From Burkholderia sp. D-99 (lineage in GTDB: Bacteria; Pseudomonadota; Gammaproteobacteria; Burkholderiales; Burkholderiaceae), in assembly GCF_011605345.1 (NCBI RefSeq), contig NZ_JAAOXM010000007.1:62001-126000 (forward strand): a stretch of DNA of 64,000 nucleotides, in the 5' to 3' direction. The position numbers and the translations under genes are program-made. The notes beneath the pieces were generated by a model. That model was not told the DNA's origin. It saw nothing but the letters and a program-made list of their open reading frames with translations, and searched no databases. Positions 42,167 through 50,875 of the stretch are shown here, one piece after another; the first letter of the stretch is position 1; each line of letters starts with the position of its first letter.

Positions 42167-43396
42167 ATGAATACGCCGAACACCCATCAAGCAGGACTCC
42201 GAATGATCATGATCGCGGCAGGCGTTGCGGCGCTGATGTCGCTGTCCGCGTGCGGCGGCTCCGGCTCGCTGAGCCAGGGCACCGGCGGTGGCGGATCGGG
42301 TTCGGGCGATACGACGGCCACGACCGGCGGTACGGGCAACGGCTCCGGCAACGGGTCGGGAACCGGCTCGACCGTCGGCAGCACGGGCAGCGGCTCCGGT
42401 GGCACCGGCAGCACCTCGGGCGCGGGCACCTCGGCCAATGCGCTCGGCCAGACGATCGATTCGTCCAGCAACATCGTGACAGCCGCGGGCGGCACCGTGT
42501 CGGGCGCCGGCACGGTGATCGCCGGCCAGTCGCTGCCGGGCACGAACGCGGCGACCACGCAAGGGCTCGGCACCGTCGTGCAGGACGCCGGCGCGGCCGT
42601 CACGACGCTCGGCAACGGCGTCGGGTCGGGGCTCGGCCAGCTCGGCGCGTCGTCGAACCCGGTCGGCACGACGGTCGCGAGCACGGGCGGCGTCGTCACG
42701 AACCTCGGCAACGCAGTCGCCGCGACCGGCGGTGTCGTGTCGAGTCTTGGCGCCAGCGGCTCGGCACTGGCCCCGCTCGCCCCCGTCACGTCGCCCGTCG
42801 GCGGCGCGATCACGACGCTCGGCAATACGATCGCGGGCGGCGGCACAACGCTCGGCACCCAGCTGTCGACCGGCCCCGTCGCGCAGGTCACGGGCGCCGC
42901 CAGTTCGGCGATCACGCCGATCACGACGACGGTCGGGTCGGTCACGCAGACCGTCGCAGCGAGCACGCCGCTCGGCGCGCCGCTCACGAACCTCGTGACG
43001 ACGGTCGGCAACGGTGTCGCGAACGCCGGCACGACGATCGCGAAGACCGGTGGCAATCCGGTCACGACCGGCGTCGGCAACGTGGTGACGGCAACCGGCA
43101 ACACGGTGGCCACGGCCGGCACGACGCTGCTCGGCGGCAGCGGTGCCGCGACAAGTCCGCTCGCGCCGGTCACGGGGCTCCTGTCGACGGGCGCACTCGG
43201 TGGCACGACGGGCGGCAGCAGCCCGGCAGGCGCGCTCACGTCGGCGGTCGGCACCGTGACGGGAGCGGTGTCTGGCGCGGCCGGCGGCTCGCCCGTCGCG
43301 GCGCTGACGGGCAGCACCGGTACCGGAGCGATCTCGAAGACGGGCGGCGGCGTGCTCGCACCCGTGACGACGACGCTCGGCGCACTGGTCAAATAA
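42167..43396 (+). CDS. Collagen-like, low-complexity lipoprotein
   Basis: A 409-residue protein with a lipoprotein signal (AAGVAALMSLSAC, lipidated Cys about residue 29). A Gly/Ser/Thr-only linker (GTGSTVGSTGSGSGGTGSTS) follows, then many degenerate repeats of the type TxxTLGNxVAxTGGxV across most of the length. It is exported and probably anchored in the outer membrane. Burkholderia species carry several such collagen-like or triple-helix-annotated proteins; the true fold is unknown. ATG 42167 follows GAGGATGAC. Confidence 0.78.
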   Translation: MNTPNTHQAGLRMIMIAAGVAALMSLSACGGSGSLSQGTGGGGSGSGDTTATTGGTGNGSGNGSGTGSTVGSTGSGSGGTGSTSGAGTSANALGQTIDSSSNIVTAAGGTVSGAGTVIAGQSLPGTNAATTQGLGTVVQDAGAAVTTLGNGVGSGLGQLGASSNPVGTTVASTGGVVTNLGNAVAATGGVVSSLGASGSALAPLAPVTSPVGGAITTLGNTIAGGGTTLGTQLSTGPVAQVTGAASSAITPITTTVGSVTQTVAASTPLGAPLTNLVTTVGNGVANAGTTIAKTGGNPVTTGVGNVVTATGNTVATAGTTLLGGSGAATSPLAPVTGLLSTGALGGTTGGSSPAGALTSAVGTVTGAVSGAAGGSPVAALTGSTGTGAISKTGGGVLAPVTTTLGALVK

Positions 43397-43655
43397 GCAG
43401 CCGGCACGGGCGGCGCCCGGATCGTCATCCTCGACGGTCGGGCGCCGCAGCGGCATCCTCGGCCGTCATCCGGCATCACCCGCGTCACCTCCGATCCCTA
43501 CCTTTTCCCCACAGTCCGCCTGCAACCGGCCATCAAAATCGGTCCTGAAAGCAAGACACGTTAAAATCTCACCTCGCGTGGTGCGCCGCCCGCACCCGCC
43601 ATCCATCGCCAGCCGCGTGCCGTAGGGCCGCCCCCGACCCATGGAGTGAGTGTCA

Positions 43656-44618
43656 ATGAGCGGCGGACTTCCGTTTCCCGCATCCCGCAAGTCGTTACCG
43701 TCCTCGACGGTCTTCCTGATTCTCGCCGCCGCCGTGCTGCTGTCCGGCTGCGGTCTGCTGCCGGTCCAGAACCCGCCCGCGCCGATCAGCGAGGCGCTGG
43801 TCGAGCACGTCGAGGAAACCGCCGGCGAGCCGCTGACGATGCCGCCCGTGCCGGCGCCGACGCATCCGGAGGCGCCGGAAGCGCCGAAGAAGCCGCACCG
43901 CGAAGCGACGCGGCCGAAACCCGTGCAGCGCCCCGAAACACCGACGCCTCCACCGCCCCCGCCGCCACCGATCGTCGCGACGCGCCCGCTCGACCGCACC
44001 CAGATCCATGCGCTGCTCGACAGCGAGGTCGCGCGCCGCAACGGCAAGGTGATCGGCCGCGCGGTCGACATGGTGACCGACGCGAGCGGCAAGCCGCGCG
44101 AGATGATCGTCAACCTGCAGGGCTTCATGGGCGTCGGCGACCGCAAGGTCATCTTCCCGTGGAACGTGTTCCGCTTCACGCCGGGCGGCAAACAGGAACC
44201 GATCGTGCTCGACGTGCCGTCGGGCGACCTGCCGCCGGCCGCGCGGCCGAAGGCCGTGCCGCTGTCGGGCTCGGCCGCGGCCTCGCCCGCGACACGGCTG
44301 CCGATGCTCGACAGCGATGTCGAGCGCCCGAACGGCACGAAGATCGGTCGCATCGTCGACGTGCTGATCGACCGCGCGTCGCAGCCGCAGGCCGTCGTGC
44401 TCGACCTCGGCGGCCTCGTCAATACCGACCGTCGCTCGATCGCCGCGAGCTGGGGCGCACTGCGCTTCGTCACGCGCGACAAGGCGCTGCACCCGCAGCT
44501 GGACCTGAACGACGCACAGATCAAGGCGTCGCCGCCCTACGCGGCCGACAAGCCGATCGTCGCGGTCTTCCCGCCCGTTGCCCCGGCGCCGGCTTCGTCT
44601 GCGAGTGCGACCCGATGA
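43656..44618 (+). CDS. Lipoprotein with two PRC-barrel domains
   Basis: A 320-residue protein. A signal segment ends in the lipobox LLSGC (Cys about residue 32), followed by a Pro-rich linker with a run of eight prolines. Two PRC-barrel repeats follow (NGKVIGRAVDMVTDASGKPR and NGTKIGRIVDVLIDRASQPQ). PRC barrels are small beta domains in ribosome maturation and photosynthetic proteins, and also occur in envelope proteins. GGAG is nine bases from ATG 43656; GTG 43650 is also in frame. The stop overlaps the MFS gene by ATGA. Confidence 0.85.
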   Translation: MSGGLPFPASRKSLPSSTVFLILAAAVLLSGCGLLPVQNPPAPISEALVEHVEETAGEPLTMPPVPAPTHPEAPEAPKKPHREATRPKPVQRPETPTPPPPPPPPIVATRPLDRTQIHALLDSEVARRNGKVIGRAVDMVTDASGKPREMIVNLQGFMGVGDRKVIFPWNVFRFTPGGKQEPIVLDVPSGDLPPAARPKAVPLSGSAAASPATRLPMLDSDVERPNGTKIGRIVDVLIDRASQPQAVVLDLGGLVNTDRRSIAASWGALRFVTRDKALHPQLDLNDAQIKASPPYAADKPIVAVFPPVAPAPASSASATR

Positions 44619-45874
44619 CGATCAAGCATTCCGTCAGCGTTCGCAGTCTCCGGTCCCTCGACTGGCTCAACTTCTTCGTTGCAAACGTTCAAACAGGGTT
44701 CGGTCCGTTCATCGCGTCCTACCTCGCCTCGCACAAGTGGACGCAGGGCGAGATCGGCATGGTGCTGTCGATCGGCACGATCAGCGCGATGGTCAGCCAG
44801 GTGCCGGGCGGCGCGGCAGTCGATGCGCTGAAGAACAAGAAAGGCGCGGCCGCGTGGGCGATCGCGGCCATCATCCTGTCCGCGGTGCTGCTCGCGTCGA
44901 GCCCGACCATCGTGCCGGTGATCGCCGCCGAAGTGTTCCACGGTTTCGCGAGCTGCATGCTCGTGCCGGCGATGGCCGCGATCTCGTTCTCGCTCGTCGG
45001 CCGCGCCGATCTCGGCGACCGGCTCGGCCGCAACGCGCGCTGGGCGTCGATCGGCAGCGCGGTCGCCGCGGGCCTGATGGGGCTCACCGGCGAATACTTC
45101 TCCGCGCGCGCAGTGTTCTGGCTGACCGCCGTGCTGGCGCTGCCCGCGCTGTTCGCACTCGCGATGATCCAGCCGACCCACGAGGTGATCCCGCAATCGT
45201 CGAAACCCGACGAGCACGACGAAGCCGGCGAACGCGAAACACTGGTCGAACTGCTGCGCGACCGCCGGATGCTGATCTTCGCGGCCTGCGTCGTGCTGTT
45301 CCACCTGTCGAACGCGGCGATGCTGAACCTCGCGGCCGGCGAAGTCACGGCCGGGATGGGCGAGAACGTTCAGCTCGTGATCGCCGCGTGCATCATCGTG
45401 CCGCAGGCGATCGTCGCGATGCTGTCGCCGTGGGTCGGCCGCTCCGCGCAGCGCTGGGGCCGACGGCCGATCCTGCTGCTCGGCTTCTCGGCACTGCCGG
45501 TGCGCGCGCTGCTGTTCGCGGGCGTGAGCAGCCCGTACCTGCTGGTGCCGGTGCAGATGCTCGACGGCATCAGCGCGGCCGTATTCGGCGTGATGCTGCC
45601 GCTGATCGCGGCCGACGTCGCAGGCGGCAAGGGCCGCTACAACCTGTGCATCGGGCTGTTCGGGCTCGCGGCCGGGATCGGCGCGACGCTCAGCACCGCG
45701 GCGGCCGGCTACGTCGCCGATCACTTCGGAAATGCCGTCAGCTTCTTCGGGCTCGCCGGCGCCGGTGCGCTGGCGGTGCTGCTGGTCTGGCTCGTGATGC
45801 CCGAAACGCGCGTCGAGAACGGCGATGCGGCGGCCGACGAACCGGCCGCCGCATCGCCCGAACAGGCGCACTGA
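44615..45874 (+). CDS. MFS transporter
   Basis: A 419-residue polytopic protein with about 12 membrane segments, a central charged loop (SSKPDEHDEAGERETLVELL) and an acidic C-terminal tail. The N-terminal half begins LDWLNFFVANVQTGFGPFIA, seen in MFS permeases of unknown substrate in Burkholderia. The ATG overlaps the PRC-barrel gene stop. Substrate cannot be assigned from sequence. Confidence 0.88.
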   Translation: MTIKHSVSVRSLRSLDWLNFFVANVQTGFGPFIASYLASHKWTQGEIGMVLSIGTISAMVSQVPGGAAVDALKNKKGAAAWAIAAIILSAVLLASSPTIVPVIAAEVFHGFASCMLVPAMAAISFSLVGRADLGDRLGRNARWASIGSAVAAGLMGLTGEYFSARAVFWLTAVLALPALFALAMIQPTHEVIPQSSKPDEHDEAGERETLVELLRDRRMLIFAACVVLFHLSNAAMLNLAAGEVTAGMGENVQLVIAACIIVPQAIVAMLSPWVGRSAQRWGRRPILLLGFSALPVRALLFAGVSSPYLLVPVQMLDGISAAVFGVMLPLIAADVAGGKGRYNLCIGLFGLAAGIGATLSTAAAGYVADHFGNAVSFFGLAGAGALAVLLVWLVMPETRVENGDAAADEPAAASPEQAH

Positions 45875-45912
45875 CGCCCGCGCGCCGCCGTTACCCGCTT
45901 CTTGACCAACGC

Positions 45913-46482
45913 ATGATGGATACGATCAGGACACTCAACGAAGCCCGCCAGCAGATCCAGCAGTCGATCTTCGATCTGTTCAAGGGGCTGTCATTCAGCG
46001 AACGGCTCGCCCAAGGCGGGCTGATGGCGCTGCAGGCCGTGTGCGGCGCGTGCCTCGCCTATGTGATCGGCCACGCGCTGCACACCGAGCAGGCCGTGTG
46101 GGCGGCGATCACCGCGATCGCTGTCACGCAGCACAACTACTCGGACACGATGTCGCTGTCGCGCGACCAGTTCATCGGCGCGATGGTCGGCGGCGTGCTC
46201 GGCTTCGCCGGTGCGGCGCTCGGCGGCGACCGCCTCGTTGCATATGCGATTACCGTCGCGGTCGTGATCGTCTGCTGCTGGTGCCTGAACGTCGGCAGCG
46301 CCGCACGGCTCGGCGGCGTAACCGCGACGATCGTGCTGCTGTTTCCGGGCAACGGCCCGCTGTGGGACATTCCGCTGATGCGGCTCGGTGAAGTGACGCT
46401 CGGCACCGTGTGTGCGCTGGGCGTGTGCTGGGTGATGTCGAAAATCGAGCGCCGCTGGTTCCGCCGCGCAGCGGCAAAGTGA
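45913..46482 (+). CDS. FUSC-like inner-membrane protein
   Basis: A 189-residue protein with several membrane segments (MALQAVCGACLAYVIGHALH, AYAITVAVVIVCCWCLNVGS) and a conserved HTEQAVWAAITAIAVTQHNY region, matching one half of a fusaric-acid-resistance (FUSC) domain. Full FUSC pumps are much longer and carry a soluble domain, so this is a short family member. ATG 45913 was chosen. Transport role unproven. Confidence 0.78.
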   Translation: MMDTIRTLNEARQQIQQSIFDLFKGLSFSERLAQGGLMALQAVCGACLAYVIGHALHTEQAVWAAITAIAVTQHNYSDTMSLSRDQFIGAMVGGVLGFAGAALGGDRLVAYAITVAVVIVCCWCLNVGSAARLGGVTATIVLLFPGNGPLWDIPLMRLGEVTLGTVCALGVCWVMSKIERRWFRRAAAK

Positions 46483-46546
46483 CGCGGCGAACCGGCTGCC
46501 CGGCGCGCATCGCGGCATCGCGATACGTGCCGGGCGATCGGCAAGG

Positions 46547-46927
46547 TCAGTCGCCGATCCGCAGCACGATGCCGGAACCGATCTGCACCAGCAGGTGATC
46601 CCCGCCGACGCCGACCCATTGATAGCCGCGCGGCGGCGCGCTCAGGTGATAGCCGCGCCAGTCGTCGATCACGTACTGGCGATCGCGGAACTCGGGGGGA
46701 AGCCGGTCGCCCTTGTGCCACTCGCGACGCGGCTGGTCGGCCCAGCGCGGCGGCACGTCGTCCTCATGACGCATCTGGCCGGGCGGCGGGCGTTTCGGGC
46801 CGTGGCCACGCTGCATGCCGTGGTCGCCCTGGTCGTTGTGGTTGTCGTGGTCCTGCGCCATCGCGGCCGGCGCGGCGAAACCCGCCGCGATCACCGCAGC
46901 CAGCATCATCCCGTGCATCTTCTTCAT
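46547..46927 (-). CDS. RcnB family periplasmic protein
   Basis: A 126-residue protein with a signal peptide (MKKMHGMMLAAVIAAGFAAP, AAMAQD). A His/Asp-rich segment (DHDNHNDQGDHG) follows, and then the RcnB domain (RQYVIDDWRGYHLSAPPRGY). RcnB in E. coli helps nickel/cobalt homeostasis; the His-rich stretch fits metal binding. GAAGGGAAG-like purines precede the ATG. Confidence 0.83.
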   Translation of the reverse strand: MKKMHGMMLAAVIAAGFAAPAAMAQDHDNHNDQGDHGMQRGHGPKRPPPGQMRHEDDVPPRWADQPRREWHKGDRLPPEFRDRQYVIDDWRGYHLSAPPRGYQWVGVGGDHLLVQIGSGIVLRIGD

Positions 46928-47021
46928 TGTGCCTTCCCTCCGTGTTGTCACGTCGAACGAAACCACTCGAACTACCCGATGAAGACTAGCACACGGTAAC
47001 GCGCGGCCGCATGACCGCGCG

Positions 47022-48800
47022 TTACGCCGCCTGCTGCTGGTACTGGATCCGGTGCAGGTGCGCGTAGAGGCCGCCGTGGCGCAGCAATTCGTCGTGGCTG
47101 CCCTCTTCGACGATCTTGCCGGCCTCGAGCACGAGGATGCGGTCCGCCCGCTCGATCGTCGACAGCCGGTGCGCGATCACGAGCGTCGTGCGGCCTTCCA
47201 TCAGCCGTTCGAGCGCGGCCTGCACGTGGCGCTCCGATTCCGAGTCGAGCGCCGACGTCGCTTCGTCGAGAATCAGGATCGGCGCGTCCTTGTAGATCGC
47301 GCGCGCGATCGCGAGCCGCTGGCGCTGGCCGCCGGACAGCCGCATCCCGTTGCCGCCGACGAGCGTGTCGAGCCCGTCGGGCATCGCGGCGACCGCATCG
47401 GCGAGGTTCGCGGCCTCGAGCGCGGCCTGCACGCGCGCGCGGTCGGGCGTCTGCCCGTACGCGACGTTCGCGGCGATCGTGTCGTTGAACAGCACGACGT
47501 CCTGGCTGACCATCGCCATCTGGCCGCGCAGCGCGTGGAGGTCGTAGTCGGCAACCGGCACGCCGTCGACCAGGATCGCACCGTCGGTCGGATCGAAGAA
47601 GCGTGGCAGCAGGTTCACGAGCGTCGTCTTGCCGCTGCCGGACGGGCCCGCGAGGGCAATCATTTCACCGGGCGCGACCTTGAACGAGATGCGGTCGAGC
47701 GTCGGCCGCTCGGCCGCGCCGTAGTCGAACGACACGTTGCGGAATTCGATCTCGCCACGCGCTTGCGGCAGCGGCCGGCCGCCGCCTTGCGGTTCGGCCG
47801 GCTCGTCGATCAGCCCGAAGATCAGCTCCGCGGCCGTCATCCCGCGCTGCAGCGGCTGGTTGACGTCGATCAGGTGCTTGAGCGGCGAGATCACCAGCAG
47901 CATCGACGTGACGAACGCGACGAAGCCGCCGACTGTCGTCTGGTCGTTCGACGACTGCACGACCGCGATCGTGATCACGACCGCGAGCGCGATCGACGCG
48001 AGGAACTGCGTGAGCGGCTGAGCGAGGCCGCCGGAAACCGTCATGCGCATCGCGTAGCCGCGCAGGCGCTTGCTCATCTGCGTGAAGCGGTCCATCTCGT
48101 ACGCTTCGCCGTTGTGCACCTTGACGACCTTGTAGCCGCCGACCGTCTCCTCGACGATGTACGACAGCTCGTTGGTCAGCGTCTGGTGCTCGCGGTTCAG
48201 GCGGCGCAGGCGGCGGTTGATCTTGCTGACGAGCCAGCCGATGCCCGGCAGGATCACCGCGACGATCAGTGTCAGCCGCCAGTTCAGGTAGAACAGGTAG
48301 CCGAGCAGGAAGATCACCGTCAGCGAATCGCGCACGAGCGTGACCATCACGCCCGTCAGCACCGACAGGATCTGGTTGACCTCGAACACGATCGCATTGA
48401 TCACCGTGCTCGCGGTTTCGCGCTGGAAGAACGACGCGCTCGTGTGGAGCATCCGCTGGAACATCTCGAGCCGCAGTTGCAGCAGGATGCGGTTCGATAC
48501 GTAGTTGAGCAGGTAATTCGACGTGTACTGCGACACGCCGCGCACGAGCGCGAGGCCGATCACCGCGATCGGCACGTACCATTTCGCGCTGTCGCTGCCA
48601 TGCGCGCCGAAACCGTGATCGAGGAGCGGCTTGAGCAGCGCCGGGATACCGGCCTCGGTGGCCGCGACGACGCCCATCGTCATCACGGCGAGCACCACGA
48701 TGCCGATCAGCGGCCGGATGTACGGCCACAGGCGCTTGAGGACCGTGACCGGCGAGGTGCCGGTGCCGTCCATCGGTTTGCGAAGAGTGTTCTGGGTTTC
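47022..48800 (-). CDS. msbA: MsbA-type lipid A flippase (ABC transporter), TTG start
   Basis: A 592-residue half-transporter. Six membrane helices precede an ABC domain with Walker A ALAGPSGSGKTTLVNLLPRF, the Q-loop, the signature LSGGQRQRLAIARAI and Walker B LILDEATSALDSESER, H-loop IAHRLST. MsbA flips lipid A-core across the inner membrane as a homodimer. A TTG at 48800 is preceded by AAGGA six bases away and gives METQNTLRKPMDGTG; the next ATG (48773) has no such site. It heads the LPS assembly region. Confidence 0.93.
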   Translation of the reverse strand, partial: ETQNTLRKPMDGTGTSPVTVLKRLWPYIRPLIGIVVLAVMTMGVVAATEAGIPALLKPLLDHGFGAHGSDSAKWYVPIAVIGLALVRGVSQYTSNYLLNYVSNRILLQLRLEMFQRMLHTSASFFQRETASTVINAIVFEVNQILSVLTGVMVTLVRDSLTVIFLLGYLFYLNWRLTLIVAVILPGIGWLVSKINRRLRRLNREHQTLTNELSYIVEETVGGYKVVKVHNGEAYEMDRFTQMSKRLRGYAMRMTVSGGLAQPLTQFLASIALAVVITIAVVQSSNDQTTVGGFVAFVTSMLLVISPLKHLIDVNQPLQRGMTAAELIFGLIDEPAEPQGGGRPLPQARGEIEFRNVSFDYGAAERPTLDRISFKVAPGEMIALAGPSGSGKTTLVNLLPRFFDPTDGAILVDGVPVADYDLHALRGQMAMVSQDVVLFNDTIAANVAYGQTPDRARVQAALEAANLADAVAAMPDGLDTLVGGNGMRLSGGQRQRLAIARAIYKDAPILILDEATSALDSESERHVQAALERLMEGRTTLVIAHRLSTIERADRILVLEAGKIVEEGSHDELLRHGGLYAHLHRIQYQQQAA

Positions 48801-48998
48801 CAAGGCAATCCTTCTTGAGCCGCAAAGCGGCGCCCGGCGCATGACCGCCCGGGATATCGCCCCCACCGGGCGGGTGCCGAAAAGGGCTCAACATTATAGC
48901 CGTACCGCCCCGGCCGGCACGGTCATGACCGACGCGGGCGGCGGCCGGGCCGCGGGTATACTGCCGCTCACCGTTTTCTCCGCCTTTCCGACGATTTC

Positions 48999-49751
48999 AT
49001 GGCTGAACCCTCCCTCGGCGTCGCCCTCATCGCCCTCAACGCGTCCGCGCGGCTTGCGCAGTGCCTTGCCGCGCTGTCGTTCGCCGACGACGTCGTCGTC
49101 ATCGACGGCGGCAGCACCGACGATACCGTCGCGATCGCGCAAGCGCACGGCGCACGCGTGATCGTCGAGCGCGACTGGCCGGGCTTCGGCCCGCAGAAGA
49201 ACCGCGCGCTCGATGCACTCGACACCGACTGGGTCCTGTCCCTCGATACCGACGAAGTCGTCACCCCGGAACTCGCGCAGTCGATCCGCGACACGATCCG
49301 CGCACCCGCTGCGCAGGTCTATGCGGTCGACCGGCTGTCGAGCTTCTGCGGCCAGTGGATCCATCACAGCGGCTGGTATCCGGACTGGGTGCCGCGCCTG
49401 TTCCGGCGCGGCTGCGCGCGCTTTTCGGACGATCTCGTGCACGAGCGCCTCGTGTTCGACGGCGCCGCGCAGCGCCTGTCCGGCAAGCTGATGCACTACT
49501 CGTACGAGGATTTCGAAACCGTCGTGCGCAAGCTCGACGCGTATTCGACGGCCGGCGCGCGCCAGCGCCGCACGGCCGGCCAGCGCGGCGGCTTCGGCAA
49601 GGCGCTCGCGCGCGGCGCCTGGGCGTTCGTGCGCACCTACGTGCTGCGGCGCGGCTTCCTCGACGGCCGCGCCGGCTTCATGATCGCCGTGTTCAACGCG
49701 GAAACCGTGTATTACCGGTTCCTGAAGCTCGGCCACGAACAGGCACGCTGA
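48999..49751 (+). CDS. Family 2 glycosyltransferase (LPS core, WaaE/KdtX type)
   Basis: A 250-residue enzyme. It has VVVIDGGSTDDTVAIAQAHG, LSLDTDEVVTPELAQSIRD and RLFRRGCARFSDDLVHER, typical of LPS-core beta-1,4-glucosyltransferases of the WaaE/KdtX type. It is cytosolic or membrane-associated and uses a nucleotide sugar. Position between msbA and a second GT2 gene supports an LPS-core role. Confidence 0.88.
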   Translation: MAEPSLGVALIALNASARLAQCLAALSFADDVVVIDGGSTDDTVAIAQAHGARVIVERDWPGFGPQKNRALDALDTDWVLSLDTDEVVTPELAQSIRDTIRAPAAQVYAVDRLSSFCGQWIHHSGWYPDWVPRLFRRGCARFSDDLVHERLVFDGAAQRLSGKLMHYSYEDFETVVRKLDAYSTAGARQRRTAGQRGGFGKALARGAWAFVRTYVLRRGFLDGRAGFMIAVFNAETVYYRFLKLGHEQAR

Positions 49752-49871
49752 GCACCCGCCCGGCACGCGACCGGCGCGGCGTTACAATGCCGGCCTGCCC
49801 GCGCCGCGCGTGCCCGCCCGACAGGCGGCGCCGCGCGCCGCCCGCCACGACGCTCACCGAATCCGACCGCC

Positions 49872-50714
49872 ATGTTCTCCATCATCATTCCGACCTGGAA
49901 CAACCTGCCATACCTCAAGCTCGTCGTTGACAGCCTGCGCCGCCACTCCGCGTACGATCACCAGATCATCGTGCACGTGAACGACGGCTCGGACGGTACG
50001 CTCGACTGGGTGCGCAGCGAAGGCATCGAACACACCGCGTCGCCGTCCAACATCGGCATCTGTCACGCGGTGAACTGGGCCGCCGCGCGCGCGACCCGCG
50101 ACTACGTCGTCTACATGAACGACGACATGTTCTGCTGCCCCGGCTGGGACACGGCGCTCGTGCGCCGCATCGAACAAATGCCGACCGACCTGTTCATGCT
50201 GTCGGGCACGATGATCGAGCCGGTCGACACGCGCAACCCGTGCGTCGTGGTCAGCAATTTCGGCCGCGACGCCGAACAATTCGACGCGGCGGGCCTCGTC
50301 GCGGCAGCCCCGAAGCTCACGCGCGCGGACTGGCTCGGCTCGACCTGGCCGCCGACGCTCGTGCACCGCGACTGGTGGAACCGGATCGGCGGCTACAGCA
50401 GCGAACTGTCGCCCGGCATGAGCAGCGACAACGATTTCTCGATGAAATTCTGGGATGCCGGCTGCCGGATCTTCCTCGGTGTGGGCGACAGCCTCGTCTA
50501 CCATTTCCAGCAGAAAAGCACCGGCAAGATCGTCAAGAACGACGGCCGCCGCCAGTTCCTGAACAAATGGGGCATGACCCAGGCGACGTTCGACCGCTAC
50601 TACCTGCATCGCGGCGAACCGGCCGGCGCGCGCGTCGCGCTCGACACGCCGGCCATCGAAGGACGCCTGAAGCGCGCGCTGCTGCGCTCGCGGATCAAGC
50701 GCGCATTCAGCTGA
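49872..50714 (+). CDS. Family 2 glycosyltransferase
   Basis: A 280-residue GT-A enzyme. MFSIIIPTWNNLPYLKLVVD, HVNDGSDGTLDWVRSEGIEH and YVVYMNDDMFCCPGWDTALV include the DxD-like NDDM. A conserved SSDNDFSMKFWDAGCRIF region follows. Probably adds a sugar to LPS core or surface polysaccharide; acceptor unknown. It lies in the LPS cluster, 160 bases upstream of the O-antigen ligase gene. Confidence 0.88.
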   Translation: MFSIIIPTWNNLPYLKLVVDSLRRHSAYDHQIIVHVNDGSDGTLDWVRSEGIEHTASPSNIGICHAVNWAAARATRDYVVYMNDDMFCCPGWDTALVRRIEQMPTDLFMLSGTMIEPVDTRNPCVVVSNFGRDAEQFDAAGLVAAAPKLTRADWLGSTWPPTLVHRDWWNRIGGYSSELSPGMSSDNDFSMKFWDAGCRIFLGVGDSLVYHFQQKSTGKIVKNDGRRQFLNKWGMTQATFDRYYLHRGEPAGARVALDTPAIEGRLKRALLRSRIKRAFS

Positions 50715-50875
50715 ATGTGCGCGGGTGATCGGACACGTCTGATCAGGCCCCGGAAACGACACGGAAACGCGGTCGGCTTCGCGTATACTGCGCGGTTCGT
50801 CCCGGCCCATGCCGCAGGGACACGCGGCGCGCAGCACGTGCCCGCGTGTTGCATTCGTCCATTCGACAGGTTCCG

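Noticed and set aside
43786..45871. Minus-strand ORFs opposite the PRC-barrel and MFS genes
   Set aside because: Arg/Asp/His-rich shadow frames; the plus strand has a lipobox, PRC repeats and membrane helices.
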